From Amphritea balenae (lineage in GTDB: Bacteria; Pseudomonadota; Gammaproteobacteria; Pseudomonadales; Balneatricaceae), in assembly GCF_003858655.1 (NCBI RefSeq), contig NZ_RQXV01000016.1, positions 17,870 to 81,869 of the forward strand: 64,000 bases of DNA. The letters are read 5' to 3'. The notes below the pieces were generated by a model, which saw only the letters and a program-made list of their open reading frames with translations, ran no database searches and had not been told where the DNA came from. Numbering within the stretch: position 1 is the stretch's first letter; each line of letters begins with the position of its first letter. Made by a program: the position numbers and the translations under genes. Shown piece by piece: positions 16,558 through 27,600 of the stretch.

Positions 16558-18516
16558 CTAGCGCCATAACCTCCAGCCCAAGCCGCTGGCACGCTCGGTT
16601 TGCCTGGCACAACCACTGATCAATGCCTGACTGGTGGTCAGCAGAGTAAAGGTTTTTCGTGCCCGGGTAATACCGGTATAGATCAGTTCACGACTTAACA
16701 GCGGTGTTTCCTGAGCCGGCAACAACATTACCACCTGATCGAACTCAGACCCCTGACTTTTATGTACCGTCATTGCATAAACAGTTTCATGCTCCGGCAA
16801 ACGCCCCGGCAACACCCCTTTCATCTCACCGTCAGGCAGTTCAAACCAGACTCTTAAGCGACCATCCTGATCTTCGATTGCGATACCGATATCACCGTTA
16901 TACAAACCTAGCTGATAGTCGTTGCGGGTAATCATAACCGGTCGGCCCGGATACCAATTGGTACTACTATTAATCAGGCGTGCCCGGTTTAAGTGCTGTT
17001 CAATGGCCAGATTAAGTCCTGTAACACCATAAACACCTTCGCGCAGCACTGCCAGCAGTTGGATACGGTTAAATGCCGTCAACACAGATTCAGGGCGGGC
17101 CCCCTGCGCTATTTCCTGCAGATACGCCTTATACCCCTGCGCTACCTGACTAACCATAGCCTGATAGCCTGTTTCAGTTAGCGGTAACAGCGCGATATCT
17201 TCCAGGCCCGCGCTAAACAGCTGTAACGCGACTTTCCCTTCACCACGATTAACAGCTTTTGCTAACTGACCAATGCCACTATGTTCATCAAAGCGATAAC
17301 TATGACGTAACAGCGCCAACGCATTAGCCACCGTCCGGCTATCTGAACTGGCAGTAGCGTGCTGCCCTGATTCAGGCTCATCTGAGGCTAAACCACAGAC
17401 ATTTTGTAGATATTGATTCTGCTCATGGCTATAGGTCAGCTCACCTTCGGGACTGAATTGCTGCCAGGCACAGATATCGCCCAGCACACTACCCGCCTCG
17501 ACCGAGGCCAACTGATCTTTATCGCCGATCATAATCAACTGGGCATGGGCAGGCAGCGCATCCAGCAAGCGCGAGATCATCGGCAGATCGATCATCGACG
17601 CTTCATCGACCACCAGCAGATCCAGATGTAATGGGTTATCCGCATTATGTCTGAAAGCTTTGCTATCAGGCCTTGGCCCCAATAAACGATGCAGTGTTTG
17701 TGCCTGATCGGGGATCAACTGTTTCAGCTCATCACTGATAGACAACCCTTGTCGGGCCTGCCCTAATGACTCGCTCAAGCGTGCCGCAGCTTTTCCGGTG
17801 GGGGCCGCCAGTTTAATCTCAGGGGCTCGGCCATGCTCAGCCAGAAACAGTCCGGTATATAAAGCCAACAGCCGCGCAACAGTTGTTGTCTTACCGGTTC
17901 CCGGCCCGCCACTGATCACACTAAAGCGGCAGCGGACAGCGATAGCCACTGCCACCTTCTGCCAGTCGGTTTTAGCCTCTGATGATGACGGCTCAGTAAC
18001 CGGGCTGGGAAATAGCTGATCAAGCCCTGTTTTCACTTTCTGATAATCAAGTAAGAGAGGCTTTACCAGTCCGTTTATTCGACTCGCTACCCGGGTCTCG
18101 TAGAACCAGTAGCGGTACAGATATAAACGGTTTTGCTCTAATACCAGCGGCGCTTCGACTGTTTCAGAAGCAACAGAACCATCGGAGACAACAGTAAACT
18201 GCAGTAGCTGCTCTTCCGACAGGTTCCCGAGTCGCTGCCGGGCCTCATTCCGCAGAGCATCCGGCCAGTCCTGAATCAGATCCTGCCATCCATCAACAGG
18301 TAAACACACCTCTCCCCGGCCCAGCTGCAGGCTGACCAGTACAGATAAGAGTTGCAACGCCTCGGCACCAGACTCAGTTGCCAATGTAGCTCCACTTGCC
18401 TGAGCAGACGGATCCGACTGAATCTGTCCCGATTCAGCCTGAATAATAAAGCGGGCGAACTGGAGGTCCAGAGGGCGAATCAACTGTAGATCACGCAGCT
18501 GCTTTAACAGTTCCAT
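16558..18516 (-). CDS. recD: Exodeoxyribonuclease V alpha subunit
   Basis: 652 residues. The 5'-3' SF1B helicase of RecBCD. Walker A GGPGTGKT is at 203-210, followed by LLVVDEASM (Walker B), GDKDQL and the C-terminal TVHKSQGSEFD and YTGITRARK motifs. The N-terminal region before the helicase (about 1-180) is the RecB-interaction domain. The ATG overlaps the last base of recB, so it is translated as the last gene of recC-recB-recD. Confidence 0.95.
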   Translation of the reverse strand: MELLKQLRDLQLIRPLDLQFARFIIQAESGQIQSDPSAQASGATLATESGAEALQLLSVLVSLQLGRGEVCLPVDGWQDLIQDWPDALRNEARQRLGNLSEEQLLQFTVVSDGSVASETVEAPLVLEQNRLYLYRYWFYETRVASRINGLVKPLLLDYQKVKTGLDQLFPSPVTEPSSSEAKTDWQKVAVAIAVRCRFSVISGGPGTGKTTTVARLLALYTGLFLAEHGRAPEIKLAAPTGKAAARLSESLGQARQGLSISDELKQLIPDQAQTLHRLLGPRPDSKAFRHNADNPLHLDLLVVDEASMIDLPMISRLLDALPAHAQLIMIGDKDQLASVEAGSVLGDICAWQQFSPEGELTYSHEQNQYLQNVCGLASDEPESGQHATASSDSRTVANALALLRHSYRFDEHSGIGQLAKAVNRGEGKVALQLFSAGLEDIALLPLTETGYQAMVSQVAQGYKAYLQEIAQGARPESVLTAFNRIQLLAVLREGVYGVTGLNLAIEQHLNRARLINSSTNWYPGRPVMITRNDYQLGLYNGDIGIAIEDQDGRLRVWFELPDGEMKGVLPGRLPEHETVYAMTVHKSQGSEFDQVVMLLPAQETPLLSRELIYTGITRARKTFTLLTTSQALISGCARQTERASGLGWRLWR

Positions 18517-21500
18517 TACGTCGACTCTCCATCAAACAAACTATCCAGCGCTTCAACAAGTTTTAGCTCAGGCTTACAGTGAAATACTCCACTGCCAGGC
18601 TGATCACTACGCATGCCGCGTAAGAACAGGTAAAACACGCCGCCCACATGCTGCTGATAGTCATAATCAGGCAGGCGACTTTTAAGCAGCCGGTGTAACG
18701 CCAGGGTATAGAGCTGATATTGCAGATCATAGCGGTGATCAATCATCGCCAGGGCTAACTGATCCGTACTGTAATCAGCAATCTCATCACCTAAGAAGTT
18801 AGATTTATAATCGAGAATATAATAGCGGCCCTGATACTCAAAGGTCAGATCAATAAAGCCCTTTAACATGCCTTGCAGATGATCAAAAACCAGTTCGCCT
18901 GCCTGAGCCGAGAGTGGATCATGTTCGGTAATAATCTTATTCAGGGACTGCGCACTTAATCCTTTCGAGGGCAGCATAAATTCCATCTCAACCAGGCGTT
19001 GATGTGGTGCCAGATCCGCCAGACAAAAGTCAGTAGCTACAGAGGTGCCTAAGCTCGACTTCAGGGCATCATCCAGCAGCTGTTCAAGTACCGGAATCCA
19101 ACGCAAATCATAGCCCGCCAGCTGACACTTTTGCTCAAGCAGCGGCGTTAATTCAGTTCGATGATCGGTGAATTCGATCTCCTCAAACAATTCATGCAGG
19201 AAGGTGCCGGCCTGAGCCCCTTTAGGAAAACTAAAAATATTCTCTACCGGCGCTATTACCGGTGCGCTGTCCTGCTCATCCAGCACTTCCAGGTCCAACC
19301 CCGGCAGGGGTGGAGCGCTGCCATGATGACTGACCAGTGCAGAGTAACTTGAGATTCGCCAGTCCCGCTTGAGTTTACGTTGAAACAAACTGGCGCTGTA
19401 TTCAACAACCTCAGGCTCTGGCAGATCAAACAGGTCCCGTTGTTGATCAGATTGTGGCGGCTGACAGACACTGATCCCATCATTCGCCGTTAGCGCATCT
19501 AACCTGGCTGGCAACTCATCATTATTATCTAAACCATCGAGCAACAGATAGCCCAATGCTGAACGATATAAGCCACTCTTTTTACGTGACTGACCATCAG
19601 GGATAGACGCCAGACCTATGTAACAGGCATGGACTGAACGTGTTACTGCCACATAGAGTAACCGCAGATCTTCAGCCAGACGTTCCCGGTCCGCCAGGGC
19701 CAGACTATCTTCGTCTTTTAACTTCAGACTGAAGCAGAACTGATCATCTTTATCATGGAACAGAGGCTGCTTGGTTTTAAAGTAGCTGCAGGCAAACGGT
19801 AGATAGACCAGCGGATACTCAAGCCCTTTACTCTTATGGATTGTAATAACCGTTACCAGGCCAGAGTCACTTTCCAACCGCACACGCTGCTCATCACTTT
19901 CACCGTTAGGCTGCAGCAACTGATCACTGAACCAGCGTAACAGAGCGGTAATACTCTCCTGCTCCAGACTAGCCCGCTGTAGTATCTCGCCCAGATGCAG
20001 CAGATCGGTTAAGCGCCGCTCGCCCTGAAACTGTTGCTGTAAAGATTCAGCTAACTGACGCCGCTGTATAAGGCGCCGTAGCATTGGCAGCAAGCCCAAC
20101 TTGAGCCAACACTCCCTATAGTCACTAAATTCTGCGACCAGTTGCTCCCATAACTGCTCATCACTGCTCAGGCGTTCCAGATACCGGGCTGGATAGTTCA
20201 GTAATGAACTGGCTAAAGCCGCCCGTAAACGACGCTCATCCAGCGGCTCTGCTACCGCCAGAAGTAACAAATTCAGATCAAAGGCTTCTCTGCTACTAAA
20301 AACACTGTCACGGCCACTGAGATAAACGCTGGCGATACCCCGATCCGATAATGCGGTTCTTACTGCAGTAGCTTCCTGGCGGTTACGCACCAAGACAGCC
20401 AGATCACTAGCCTGCAACGGCTCATCGCCCAGCAAAGCCTCTCCAGCGGTACCTGCCTGTAACTTGCTATCGATATCACTGGCACAGGCTGTTGCCATGA
20501 TTTGCAGGTAATCCGCCTTACTGATCAGCGGCTGATCGTCAAACCAGAACTGCATTGCCTGAGCCGGCTTACCGTATAAGGTAAAAGGTTTTTTATCCGC
20601 CTGACCACCAGCTACAACCGGAATAAAAGGGATATCAGTATCGTAGATAAAAGGCGCACCAGATTGCTGAAACAGTCGATTAACCGATTCCACCATCGCA
20701 CCGGAGGAACGCCAGTTAGTGGCCAGTGTATAGTGATCAGTCACCTGACGCCGGGCTTTGATATAGGTAAAGATATCCGCGCCACGGAAACCATAGATCG
20801 CCTGCTTGGGATCACCGATCATAAACAGACCACGATCCCTACAGTCAAGATATAGCGTGGTAAATATTCGGTATTGCAGCAGATCCGTATCCTGAAATTC
20901 ATCGATCATCGCGACCGGATACTGGTTAGCTATAGCGCTCGTCAGAGAGTCACCTGAGCGGCTTTGAAGCGCCGCATCTAACTGGCTGAGCAGGTCATCA
21001 AAGGAAAGCTGGCGCAGATCACTCTTTAACCCGGCAAAACGCTGTTCCAGAGCATGACGGGTTCGGGTTAGTAGCAGCTCACGCAACGGCAGCTTCTGTT
21101 CAAAGTACTGATCACAAAGCTCAAACAATGGATGACAGGGCGTATCCTTGTTAGCTGGAGTCTTGTCAGCCAGTGCCGACTGACACAATTTTGCCAGCTC
21201 AGTTTCTGGCACCTGTCTTATCTCTCCGGCAGCATAAGCGCTGATGGCTGCCAGCCACTTCGGCACTGAGGCTTTACGGTAACTGTTTTTGTTAACGCCG
21301 GAGTTCTGGATCAGCTCTGCCAGGTCTACATCGTTAGCCTGCCACTGCTGACAAAAGCTATTTAGCCATTGCTGACTTTTATGCCACTGCTGCTCGAGAT
21401 CGGAGTAATCAAGCGCGGGAATCAGTTTTAGCTCACTGCGACCCAGCATCTGACGCAGATCATTCATCAGCATATCCGGGGTCGGCCAGATCTGCTGTAT

Positions 21501-22058
21501 CGCTTCACTCAAATCCGGGGCCAGCGGATAGATCAGCTCGCGCCAGATATCCAGCAGCGCCTGCCGTTTTAAGCCGCCATCATCGGTAATCAGCTCGGTC
21601 TCAAACAAGCTACCACTTTCAAAAGCGTGCTGTTTTAGCATACGCTGGCAGAAACCATGAATGGTAAAAATGGCCGCTTCATCCATCTGCCGTACGGCGA
21701 GTTCCAGTAGCTTTGCCGCTTTTTCAGGGTCTGTTTGTGACTGTTTCAACTGCTGTAGGAATGGATCTGAAGTCGCGCTGCCACGAAACACCTGGCCCGC
21801 CTCCTGAATACGGTTGCGTATACGGTCACGTAGCTCTTCAGTAGCCGCTTCAGTAAAGGTTACCACCAGTATCTGATCGACCCGCAGCGGCTCTCCCTCA
21901 GCAATCATTTCGCCCTGACCCTGCCCTTGTCCAAGCAACAAGCGCAGATACAATGCGGTGATCGTATAGGTTTTACCGGTGCCGGCACTGGCTTCTATCA
22001 ACCGGCGTCCATGCAGAGGAAATGTCAGAGGATCAAGTAGCTTTACATCACTCATCAT
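18516..22058 (-). CDS. recB: Exodeoxyribonuclease V beta subunit
   Basis: 1180 residues, the SF1A helicase and nuclease of RecBCD. Walker A ASAGTGKT is at 23-30; the UvrD-like motifs include DEFQDTD, GDPKQAIYGFRG and LRLLYVAVTRS. The C-terminal nuclease domain has GFIDLTFEYQGRYYILDYKSN with D1083 and K1085, equivalent to the E. coli nuclease residues D1080 and K1082. It overlaps recC by 11 bases at the start and recD by one base at the end. It acts on double-strand ends and loads RecA at Chi. Confidence 0.96.
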   Translation of the reverse strand: MMSDVKLLDPLTFPLHGRRLIEASAGTGKTYTITALYLRLLLGQGQGQGEMIAEGEPLRVDQILVVTFTEAATEELRDRIRNRIQEAGQVFRGSATSDPFLQQLKQSQTDPEKAAKLLELAVRQMDEAAIFTIHGFCQRMLKQHAFESGSLFETELITDDGGLKRQALLDIWRELIYPLAPDLSEAIQQIWPTPDMLMNDLRQMLGRSELKLIPALDYSDLEQQWHKSQQWLNSFCQQWQANDVDLAELIQNSGVNKNSYRKASVPKWLAAISAYAAGEIRQVPETELAKLCQSALADKTPANKDTPCHPLFELCDQYFEQKLPLRELLLTRTRHALEQRFAGLKSDLRQLSFDDLLSQLDAALQSRSGDSLTSAIANQYPVAMIDEFQDTDLLQYRIFTTLYLDCRDRGLFMIGDPKQAIYGFRGADIFTYIKARRQVTDHYTLATNWRSSGAMVESVNRLFQQSGAPFIYDTDIPFIPVVAGGQADKKPFTLYGKPAQAMQFWFDDQPLISKADYLQIMATACASDIDSKLQAGTAGEALLGDEPLQASDLAVLVRNRQEATAVRTALSDRGIASVYLSGRDSVFSSREAFDLNLLLLAVAEPLDERRLRAALASSLLNYPARYLERLSSDEQLWEQLVAEFSDYRECWLKLGLLPMLRRLIQRRQLAESLQQQFQGERRLTDLLHLGEILQRASLEQESITALLRWFSDQLLQPNGESDEQRVRLESDSGLVTVITIHKSKGLEYPLVYLPFACSYFKTKQPLFHDKDDQFCFSLKLKDEDSLALADRERLAEDLRLLYVAVTRSVHACYIGLASIPDGQSRKKSGLYRSALGYLLLDGLDNNDELPARLDALTANDGISVCQPPQSDQQRDLFDLPEPEVVEYSASLFQRKLKRDWRISSYSALVSHHGSAPPLPGLDLEVLDEQDSAPVIAPVENIFSFPKGAQAGTFLHELFEEIEFTDHRTELTPLLEQKCQLAGYDLRWIPVLEQLLDDALKSSLGTSVATDFCLADLAPHQRLVEMEFMLPSKGLSAQSLNKIITEHDPLSAQAGELVFDHLQGMLKGFIDLTFEYQGRYYILDYKSNFLGDEIADYSTDQLALAMIDHRYDLQYQLYTLALHRLLKSRLPDYDYQQHVGGVFYLFLRGMRSDQPGSGVFHCKPELKLVEALDSLFDGEST

Positions 22059-25000
22059 CTTCCTCCGTATCAGAGTGTTGTAACTTTTCAGCCAGCGGCT
22101 GATAGAGCAGTTCAGTCAATTCAGTAAAACGAGGACCCAGCGTACTGAAATCCGGATAGACCCGGTCGAGATAGATATCTCTCGACTCACCTATTCGATA
22201 GTCATCGGTGTCATAACATTTCCGGGCTTCAATAAGCCCCTGATCAGGCCCCTTCTCTATGGTCTTAGCTACGAAGACCCAGGATGTATCCGCCGGTAGG
22301 GGGAGTGGCTCACAAAGCCCCTGGCGATAGGCATTAACCCAGTGTTGCAGATGCTCCAGTGCGAGTCCGGCATCAAGGGGATCAAACCAATGGCGACCGT
22401 TAAGGCCAAAGAAGCAGCTTTTCAGTGACACGCCACTGGCACAGAGCACCAGGTGCTCAAGCCAGAGTTGAATAATATCCCGCCCTTTAGCGTTAGCGGC
22501 GCGGTAACGAAGTAAACCGCGCGGATGAAGTTCGGTTAGCCAGCCATTTAATTTCAGCCCGGCAACCGATAACTGGCATTCAAACCTATCAGGCTGGCCC
22601 CGCCAGGGTCGAATCTTATCAGCCATCTCCTGACAATCCTGACGCAGCTTACCGGTTTGCAACTGCCCCGCCAGGCCAACAGGTAGCAGGCCACTGGCGC
22701 GGATGCGGTTAAAGGCCGTATCCAGCTCACCCAATTTCAGCGCCTGATCCAGTAATTGCTGTTTCAGTTGATAACCGGTTAAACCATCTACCTGAAACGG
22801 CTCTTCATCCTGTTGATCGATACTGTAATGATTAAAAAAGACTTTCAGGCGACGTTGAAAGAAGTGCTTTACCGGGTTCCGGGCAAATCCCATCAGATCG
22901 GTTAGCTCGAGTTCCTCTAAAGGCTCTGATCCCAGAGGGCTGGTAATAAAACTGGTCTCGCTCTGCCCTTCCCCCCGGACCACTGGCAACCATTCGGATG
23001 CATAACTAAACAGCGGGGAATCTGCAGCAAAATACTGTTCACTGAAGGGCTGTAGCGGATGCTCAGTCAACAATGCTGACTTGAGACCAGCCTCTTTAAA
23101 CCGATAGTTCTGCTGACAATATTCCAACAGTTCGCTAATTAACACCGAAGGTACCTTAGGGGTGTTATCCTGCACACTGCGGCCAATATAACTTATATAG
23201 AGTTTTTCTCTGGCAGATAGCATCGCTTCAAGAAACAGATAGCGATCATCATCCCGGCGTGAGCGATCACCACGACGGGTGTTTATAGCCATAAGATCAA
23301 AGCCCACTGGCGGAATCGAGCGGGGATAAACCCCATCATTCATACCTAACAGACAGACCTGTTTAAACGGAATGGAGCGCATCGGCATTAAGGTACAGAA
23401 GTTTACCGCTCCCACCATAAAACGTTGACTGGAACGACTGCTACCCAGCTGATTAGACAAATAATCCCGCACAATTGCCCAGCTCAATGGTTGGTCGAAG
23501 TGACTGTCCTGTAGCTGTTGCTGTAACTGTTCCAGGGCTTTACGGATCTGACTCAGAGTAATTTCATCGTCTTCATCCGGCAGGTAAGCCCGCAACAATA
23601 TTTCATTCAGCAGTTCCAGCCACTCGCCTATAGACTGATCCCGGTTGAGACGGGTAACACAGAGTTCAAGCAGTTCGACAAACTCAGCCAACTGCCCCAG
23701 GTCTTCAGCTTCAAGCCCCTCAATTTCAGGGTAGGGCTCGATCCCCTGCCATAAGGACTGCGTATCGCCCATCGCAAAGCCCGCCAACATACGCTGTAAG
23801 CCAAACCGCCAGCTGTTTTGTTCGAATGCCGGAACACCCTGCTGCTGCCTGTGCTCCGCATCAATCCCCCAACGTATTTGGCAGGCCTCTATCCAGCGAC
23901 AAATTCGCTCAAAATGATCGAGTTCAAGGTTAAAACGGCGCAGTACTGCGGGCACTTCGAGTATTTCGAGTACCTCAGACACGGTGACACGACTATCAGG
24001 CAGCCCCAATAATCTTAGAAAACTCATCAACAGCGGGCTTTCCTGCTGCATAGTCCGGTCAGATATCGAAAAGGGAATGTAGCGGTCATATGGCGCATTA
24101 CCAAATACGGCCTCTATATAAGGCGCATATTGAGCAACATCGGGCATCATAACGATGATATCCCGTGGTGATATGTCCTGCTGTTTGTCTAATATCGCCA
24201 GCAGCTGATCATAAAGAATCTCAACTTCACGCAGCGGGCTATGCGCACTATGCAGCACCAGTGAGCGATCATCACTTTGCAAAAGGTATCGCGCAGATTC
24301 TTCAGCACCGTTGAGTATTACTGGATCATCCAGCTGCAAAATATCCTGTTGTATCGATGACAACAAAGTATCGCGACCATAATCTTCAAATAGCTCTATC
24401 TCAGGCGCAGCCAACTCTTGTAATTGATACAGATAATCACGTCCCAACTTACCGAGCGATGAGAGCAGAGGATTGCCGTGAGTATAATAATTTTCACTGG
24501 TCATACCCGGTTTAGTCAGCCAACGCTGGTTCAGCCTTGCCAGGTATTTGGGGTCAACTACATCCCCCCAGAAATAGCGACATGGATTATTCACTAACAA
24601 GTGAACATCAATCTGTTGTCCCAATGCCTGGAGCGCTTCAATAAAGTTTTGCGGTAACGCAGAAATACCAAATACAAATAGTCTGGATGGCAGCGCTTTA
24701 TCGCTAAACTGGCCCTGCTTTAGGGCGTCAACAAAGCCGTTGAACATATTCCCCCGGTGCCAGTGAGACTGACCCTGAGCAAGAATGTGCTGCTGTACTA
24801 TCCGCCACAATACTGGCTGCCAGGGTTGAGATGCACTAATGTCGGGTAGATCATCACCGGCTTCCCAACTGGCGATCCAGTCGGGTCGATAAACCAGATA
24901 CTGGTCAAAAATATCGGCCACCTTACCGCACAGCTGATACAGCTTAAACTGGGCCTTATCTTGTTCAAGATAACGCTTTAGCGGTATAAATTCAGGGCGT

Positions 25001-25311
25001 TCAAGCTGCTGCGGTAACAACTCCATCAGCGCCCAGGTCAGGCCATCTTTAGTAAAAGCCGAGCGCTCGGGTACCGCATCAAGTACCGTAGAGAAACTAC
25101 GCCAGAGAAAGCTGGCAGGAAGAGGAAAATCAATATTGGCTGCAATCTTGAGCTTATCTGCCAGCTCAAGTTTAAGCCACTGAGCCATACCGGGGCTCTG
25201 CACCAGAATAGTTTCGGGTTGAAAAGGATCACTCAGCGGCTGACGACTAATCAGCTCTACCAGCAGATCCTTTTGCAGGTCAATTTTATTGGAATGATAA
25301 ATCTGGAACAT
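22048..25311 (-). CDS. recC: Exodeoxyribonuclease V gamma subunit
   Basis: 1087 residues. RecC has a helicase-like fold without a working ATPase and recognises Chi in the strand extruded by RecB. Family features include the N-terminal YHSNKIDLQKDLLVEL and VQSPGMAQWL, and the central FCTLMPMRSIPFKQVCLLGMNDG block. It is the first gene of recC-recB-recD; no ptrA protease gene lies between recC and recB, unlike E. coli. The Chi sequence for this organism cannot be read from one window. Confidence 0.95.
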   Translation of the reverse strand: MFQIYHSNKIDLQKDLLVELISRQPLSDPFQPETILVQSPGMAQWLKLELADKLKIAANIDFPLPASFLWRSFSTVLDAVPERSAFTKDGLTWALMELLPQQLERPEFIPLKRYLEQDKAQFKLYQLCGKVADIFDQYLVYRPDWIASWEAGDDLPDISASQPWQPVLWRIVQQHILAQGQSHWHRGNMFNGFVDALKQGQFSDKALPSRLFVFGISALPQNFIEALQALGQQIDVHLLVNNPCRYFWGDVVDPKYLARLNQRWLTKPGMTSENYYTHGNPLLSSLGKLGRDYLYQLQELAAPEIELFEDYGRDTLLSSIQQDILQLDDPVILNGAEESARYLLQSDDRSLVLHSAHSPLREVEILYDQLLAILDKQQDISPRDIIVMMPDVAQYAPYIEAVFGNAPYDRYIPFSISDRTMQQESPLLMSFLRLLGLPDSRVTVSEVLEILEVPAVLRRFNLELDHFERICRWIEACQIRWGIDAEHRQQQGVPAFEQNSWRFGLQRMLAGFAMGDTQSLWQGIEPYPEIEGLEAEDLGQLAEFVELLELCVTRLNRDQSIGEWLELLNEILLRAYLPDEDDEITLSQIRKALEQLQQQLQDSHFDQPLSWAIVRDYLSNQLGSSRSSQRFMVGAVNFCTLMPMRSIPFKQVCLLGMNDGVYPRSIPPVGFDLMAINTRRGDRSRRDDDRYLFLEAMLSAREKLYISYIGRSVQDNTPKVPSVLISELLEYCQQNYRFKEAGLKSALLTEHPLQPFSEQYFAADSPLFSYASEWLPVVRGEGQSETSFITSPLGSEPLEELELTDLMGFARNPVKHFFQRRLKVFFNHYSIDQQDEEPFQVDGLTGYQLKQQLLDQALKLGELDTAFNRIRASGLLPVGLAGQLQTGKLRQDCQEMADKIRPWRGQPDRFECQLSVAGLKLNGWLTELHPRGLLRYRAANAKGRDIIQLWLEHLVLCASGVSLKSCFFGLNGRHWFDPLDAGLALEHLQHWVNAYRQGLCEPLPLPADTSWVFVAKTIEKGPDQGLIEARKCYDTDDYRIGESRDIYLDRVYPDFSTLGPRFTELTELLYQPLAEKLQHSDTEEDDE

Positions 25312-25394
25312 TCAGACAGCCCTGAGTAAGCCATTGATTTTGCTGTCTGTAAGAATACCTGAAGCGACTGATACTATGAAAGGATTTATCAGTT

Positions 25395-25703
25395 TTAGCC
25401 GAACAGGTCAGCTTCATTATTTGCTGGTTCTACATGGGGCTCTGGCTGCGATTCAGCTACAGTGCCTGCTACCGAACTCTGCTCCTGATTATCAGCTTGC
25501 TCAGTGTATGCTCCGGGAACAGAGGCAAAAGCTCTGGCAGGTTGCTTGCCAGCTTCAAGTTCCCATAACTGTTCACCCGCTTCAACACGCACTACCCCAT
25601 CGAAACGATGACAAAGATATTTAACACCTTCATCAAAGTCATCGATATCGCAGAGCATTACTCCACCGCGATCTGTTTCAGTGGTAAACAGGTAACTTTT
25701 CAT
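25395..25703 (-). CDS. Small acidic protein of unknown function
   Basis: 102 residues. The first 55 form a compact, beta-rich-looking domain (YLFTTETDRGGVMLCDIDDFDEGVKYLCHRFDGVVRVEAGEQ split around an acidic turn); the rest is a disordered tail rich in Gln, Glu and Ala ending in EADLFG. I do not recognise the family. The ATG has GGA 11 bases upstream. It lies between the chemoreceptor gene and recC and points the same way as both. An overlapping plus-strand frame over the same bases is less convincing. Confidence 0.5.
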   Translation of the reverse strand: MKSYLFTTETDRGGVMLCDIDDFDEGVKYLCHRFDGVVRVEAGEQLWELEAGKQPARAFASVPGAYTEQADNQEQSSVAGTVAESQPEPHVEPANNEADLFG

Positions 25704-25740
25704 GCCGGGAATCCATCATCATTTGAAGCTGTGCATTGCA

Positions 25741-27354
25741 CTACAATTTGAAGCGCTGCACAAGCCCTTCCAGCTCATCTGCACGCTTGGTCAACTGCTC
25801 AACCGCGGTTTTATTACTGGCTACGGCTGTTGCGGTCTCTCCAGATAATTGAAAAATATTATGAATATTACGATTCAGCTCATCTGTTACAGAAGATTGT
25901 TCATCGGAGGCACTTGAGATACTCAGGTTAAGCTCAGAAATACGACCGATCTCTGTAGCAATTTCCTGTAAGGAGTGCTCTGCATGTTTTACCAGTTCTA
26001 CCGCATTATCACTGCGGCTTTCACTGTCATCCATTACCTGCACAGCTTGCGCAGTGCCCGCCTGCAGATCATCAATCATCTGTCGAATCTGCTCAGTGCT
26101 TTGCTGCGTTCGTCCTGCCAGGGTCCGTACCTCATCTGCAACAACAGCAAAACCTCTACCCTGCTCTCCCGCTCGCGCCGCTTCAATAGCAGCATTCAGT
26201 GCAAGCAGGTTGGTTTGCTCAGCAATACCACCAATCACCGTCACTATCTCACCAATCTCATCAGAACGGTGCTTCAATCTATCAATGACCTCAGAAGCGT
26301 TTTGAACATCACCCGATAACTGCACGATACTTTCCACAGACTTAGTCAGGGACTCAACCCCATTGGAAAATTCAGTCTGAGCATGACCCGCAGCATCAAC
26401 CGCGGTACTGGTATTCTGAGCGACCATATGTGCAGTAGTCGCCATTTGCTCTACGGCAGCGGCAAGACTTTCAGTATCATCCTTCTGGCGCGCCGAACGA
26501 TCAGCATTACCTAAGGCATTGTTATGGATTTCCTGCAAAGCGATAGTAAAGTTTTCAGATAACCCCCTGATACTTCCTACCAGTTCCGCCATACGTTTCA
26601 TGAACAGATTAAGTTCATCCGCAACCTGAGCAAACTCATCACTGCCGCTGATCTCAATACGCTGCGACAGATCCGCTTCTCCCTGACTGATATTATGCAC
26701 GGCATCATGTAGCTGAGTGGTACGGCTTACCACATATCGATACAAGGTAAGGGTTGCAATCAAAATACAGAGCAAAGCAAACGACACAGCCATCAAACTA
26801 TAATTAAAAGTATCTTCTGCATCAGCTTCAAACATCTGGGTATATTGCTGACTCAGTTCAATATAATGCTTCTCAAGTACAGCAAAACCATCAATGGCTG
26901 TTTGATCCGAGATCCTTACAGATCGATCAATAACCGTTATCGGACTAGGCTTGGCTACCAGTTTTTGTACATTGTTAAGGGATTGAAGGTAGCTATCAGC
27001 AACCGACTGAATATCATTCAGCGCCTGAATTTCCTCTGCTGTAATACCACCTAAACTGCGATAGTAGCTGATCGATTCACTTAACTGAGCATGGTTATCA
27101 CGGGTGCGCTTCTGATACTTATCCTGACCGCGCAAGACATAGTTCTTAAAGTTGTGAATCATGGCGCCATAGCCAATTTCTGAGCGCATTGTAAATAAAG
27201 TATTCTGACGCTCCAGTGCTTTCTCTTGCAGCGCCTGCCAGCTATCAGATTGACGCTGTTGCATAATAATCTGTAAGCAAAAGACCATCGCAAACGCGAT
27301 TATTACAATAGCTATCACCAACAAGAAACGCTGTTTAAGACCAAATACTGACAT
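25741..27354 (-). CDS. Methyl-accepting chemotaxis protein
   Basis: 537 residues. A first membrane helix (about 7-27) is followed by a helical-bundle-type periplasmic sensor (30-185), a second helix (about 190-210), HAMP (210-265) and a cytoplasmic signalling domain. The kinase-contact hairpin is intact: [28 protein letters not shown], written here only as the E-Q-T-N-L-L-A-L-N core, plus [15 protein letters not shown]. No C-terminal CheR pentapeptide is visible. The start at ATG 27354 has AAGGAAGG upstream, better than a TTG 15 bases earlier. The ligand is unknown. Confidence 0.93.
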   Translation of the reverse strand: MSVFGLKQRFLLVIAIVIIAFAMVFCLQIIMQQRQSDSWQALQEKALERQNTLFTMRSEIGYGAMIHNFKNYVLRGQDKYQKRTRDNHAQLSESISYYRSLGGITAEEIQALNDIQSVADSYLQSLNNVQKLVAKPSPITVIDRSVRISDQTAIDGFAVLEKHYIELSQQYTQMFEADAEDTFNYSLMAVSFALLCILIATLTLYRYVVSRTTQLHDAVHNISQGEADLSQRIEISGSDEFAQVADELNLFMKRMAELVGSIRGLSENFTIALQEIHNNALGNADRSARQKDDTESLAAAVEQMATTAHMVAQNTSTAVDAAGHAQTEFSNGVESLTKSVESIVQLSGDVQNASEVIDRLKHRSDEIGEIVTVIGGIAEQTNLLALNAAIEAARAGEQGRGFAVVADEVRTLAGRTQQSTEQIRQMIDDLQAGTAQAVQVMDDSESRSDNAVELVKHAEHSLQEIATEIGRISELNLSISSASDEQSSVTDELNRNIHNIFQLSGETATAVASNKTAVEQLTKRADELEGLVQRFKL

Positions 27355-27565
27355 GGACCTTCCTTTCAACTCTCAAGCTAGAACTTAAATTAACCCTGTA
27401 AAATATATAGTTACGCCACTTTTTTTCAGGGCCAAGCAAACCACAATCAAAATTCTTATGACCATTTAAAAACCATCTTAAAACAATAAACTGACTCTGT
27501 TTAAACTCAGATCACCAATACGGGCAATGAAAAACCGATAGCAAAAAAAAATTGCATCTATTTTC

Positions 27566-27594
27566 TTGACGGATTTAAGATCCCGGCCAATACT
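27566..27594 (+). promoter_or_regulatory. Strong sigma-70-type promoter with no gene downstream
   Basis: TTGACG (27566-27571) and AATACT (27589-27594) have exactly 17 bases between them. The predicted start is near 27601. No convincing protein gene follows before a strong terminator at 27876-27908, so it probably drives an RNA. Confidence 0.55.
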
Positions 27595-27600
27595 AAAAAT

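Noticed and set aside
16558..25311. recCBD as a novel defence system
   Set aside because: All three subunits match ordinary RecBCD with intact motifs and overlaps.
25334..25624. A 96-codon plus-strand frame opposite the 102-residue gene
   Set aside because: Overlaps the minus-strand gene almost fully and has a poorer start; judged a shadow.
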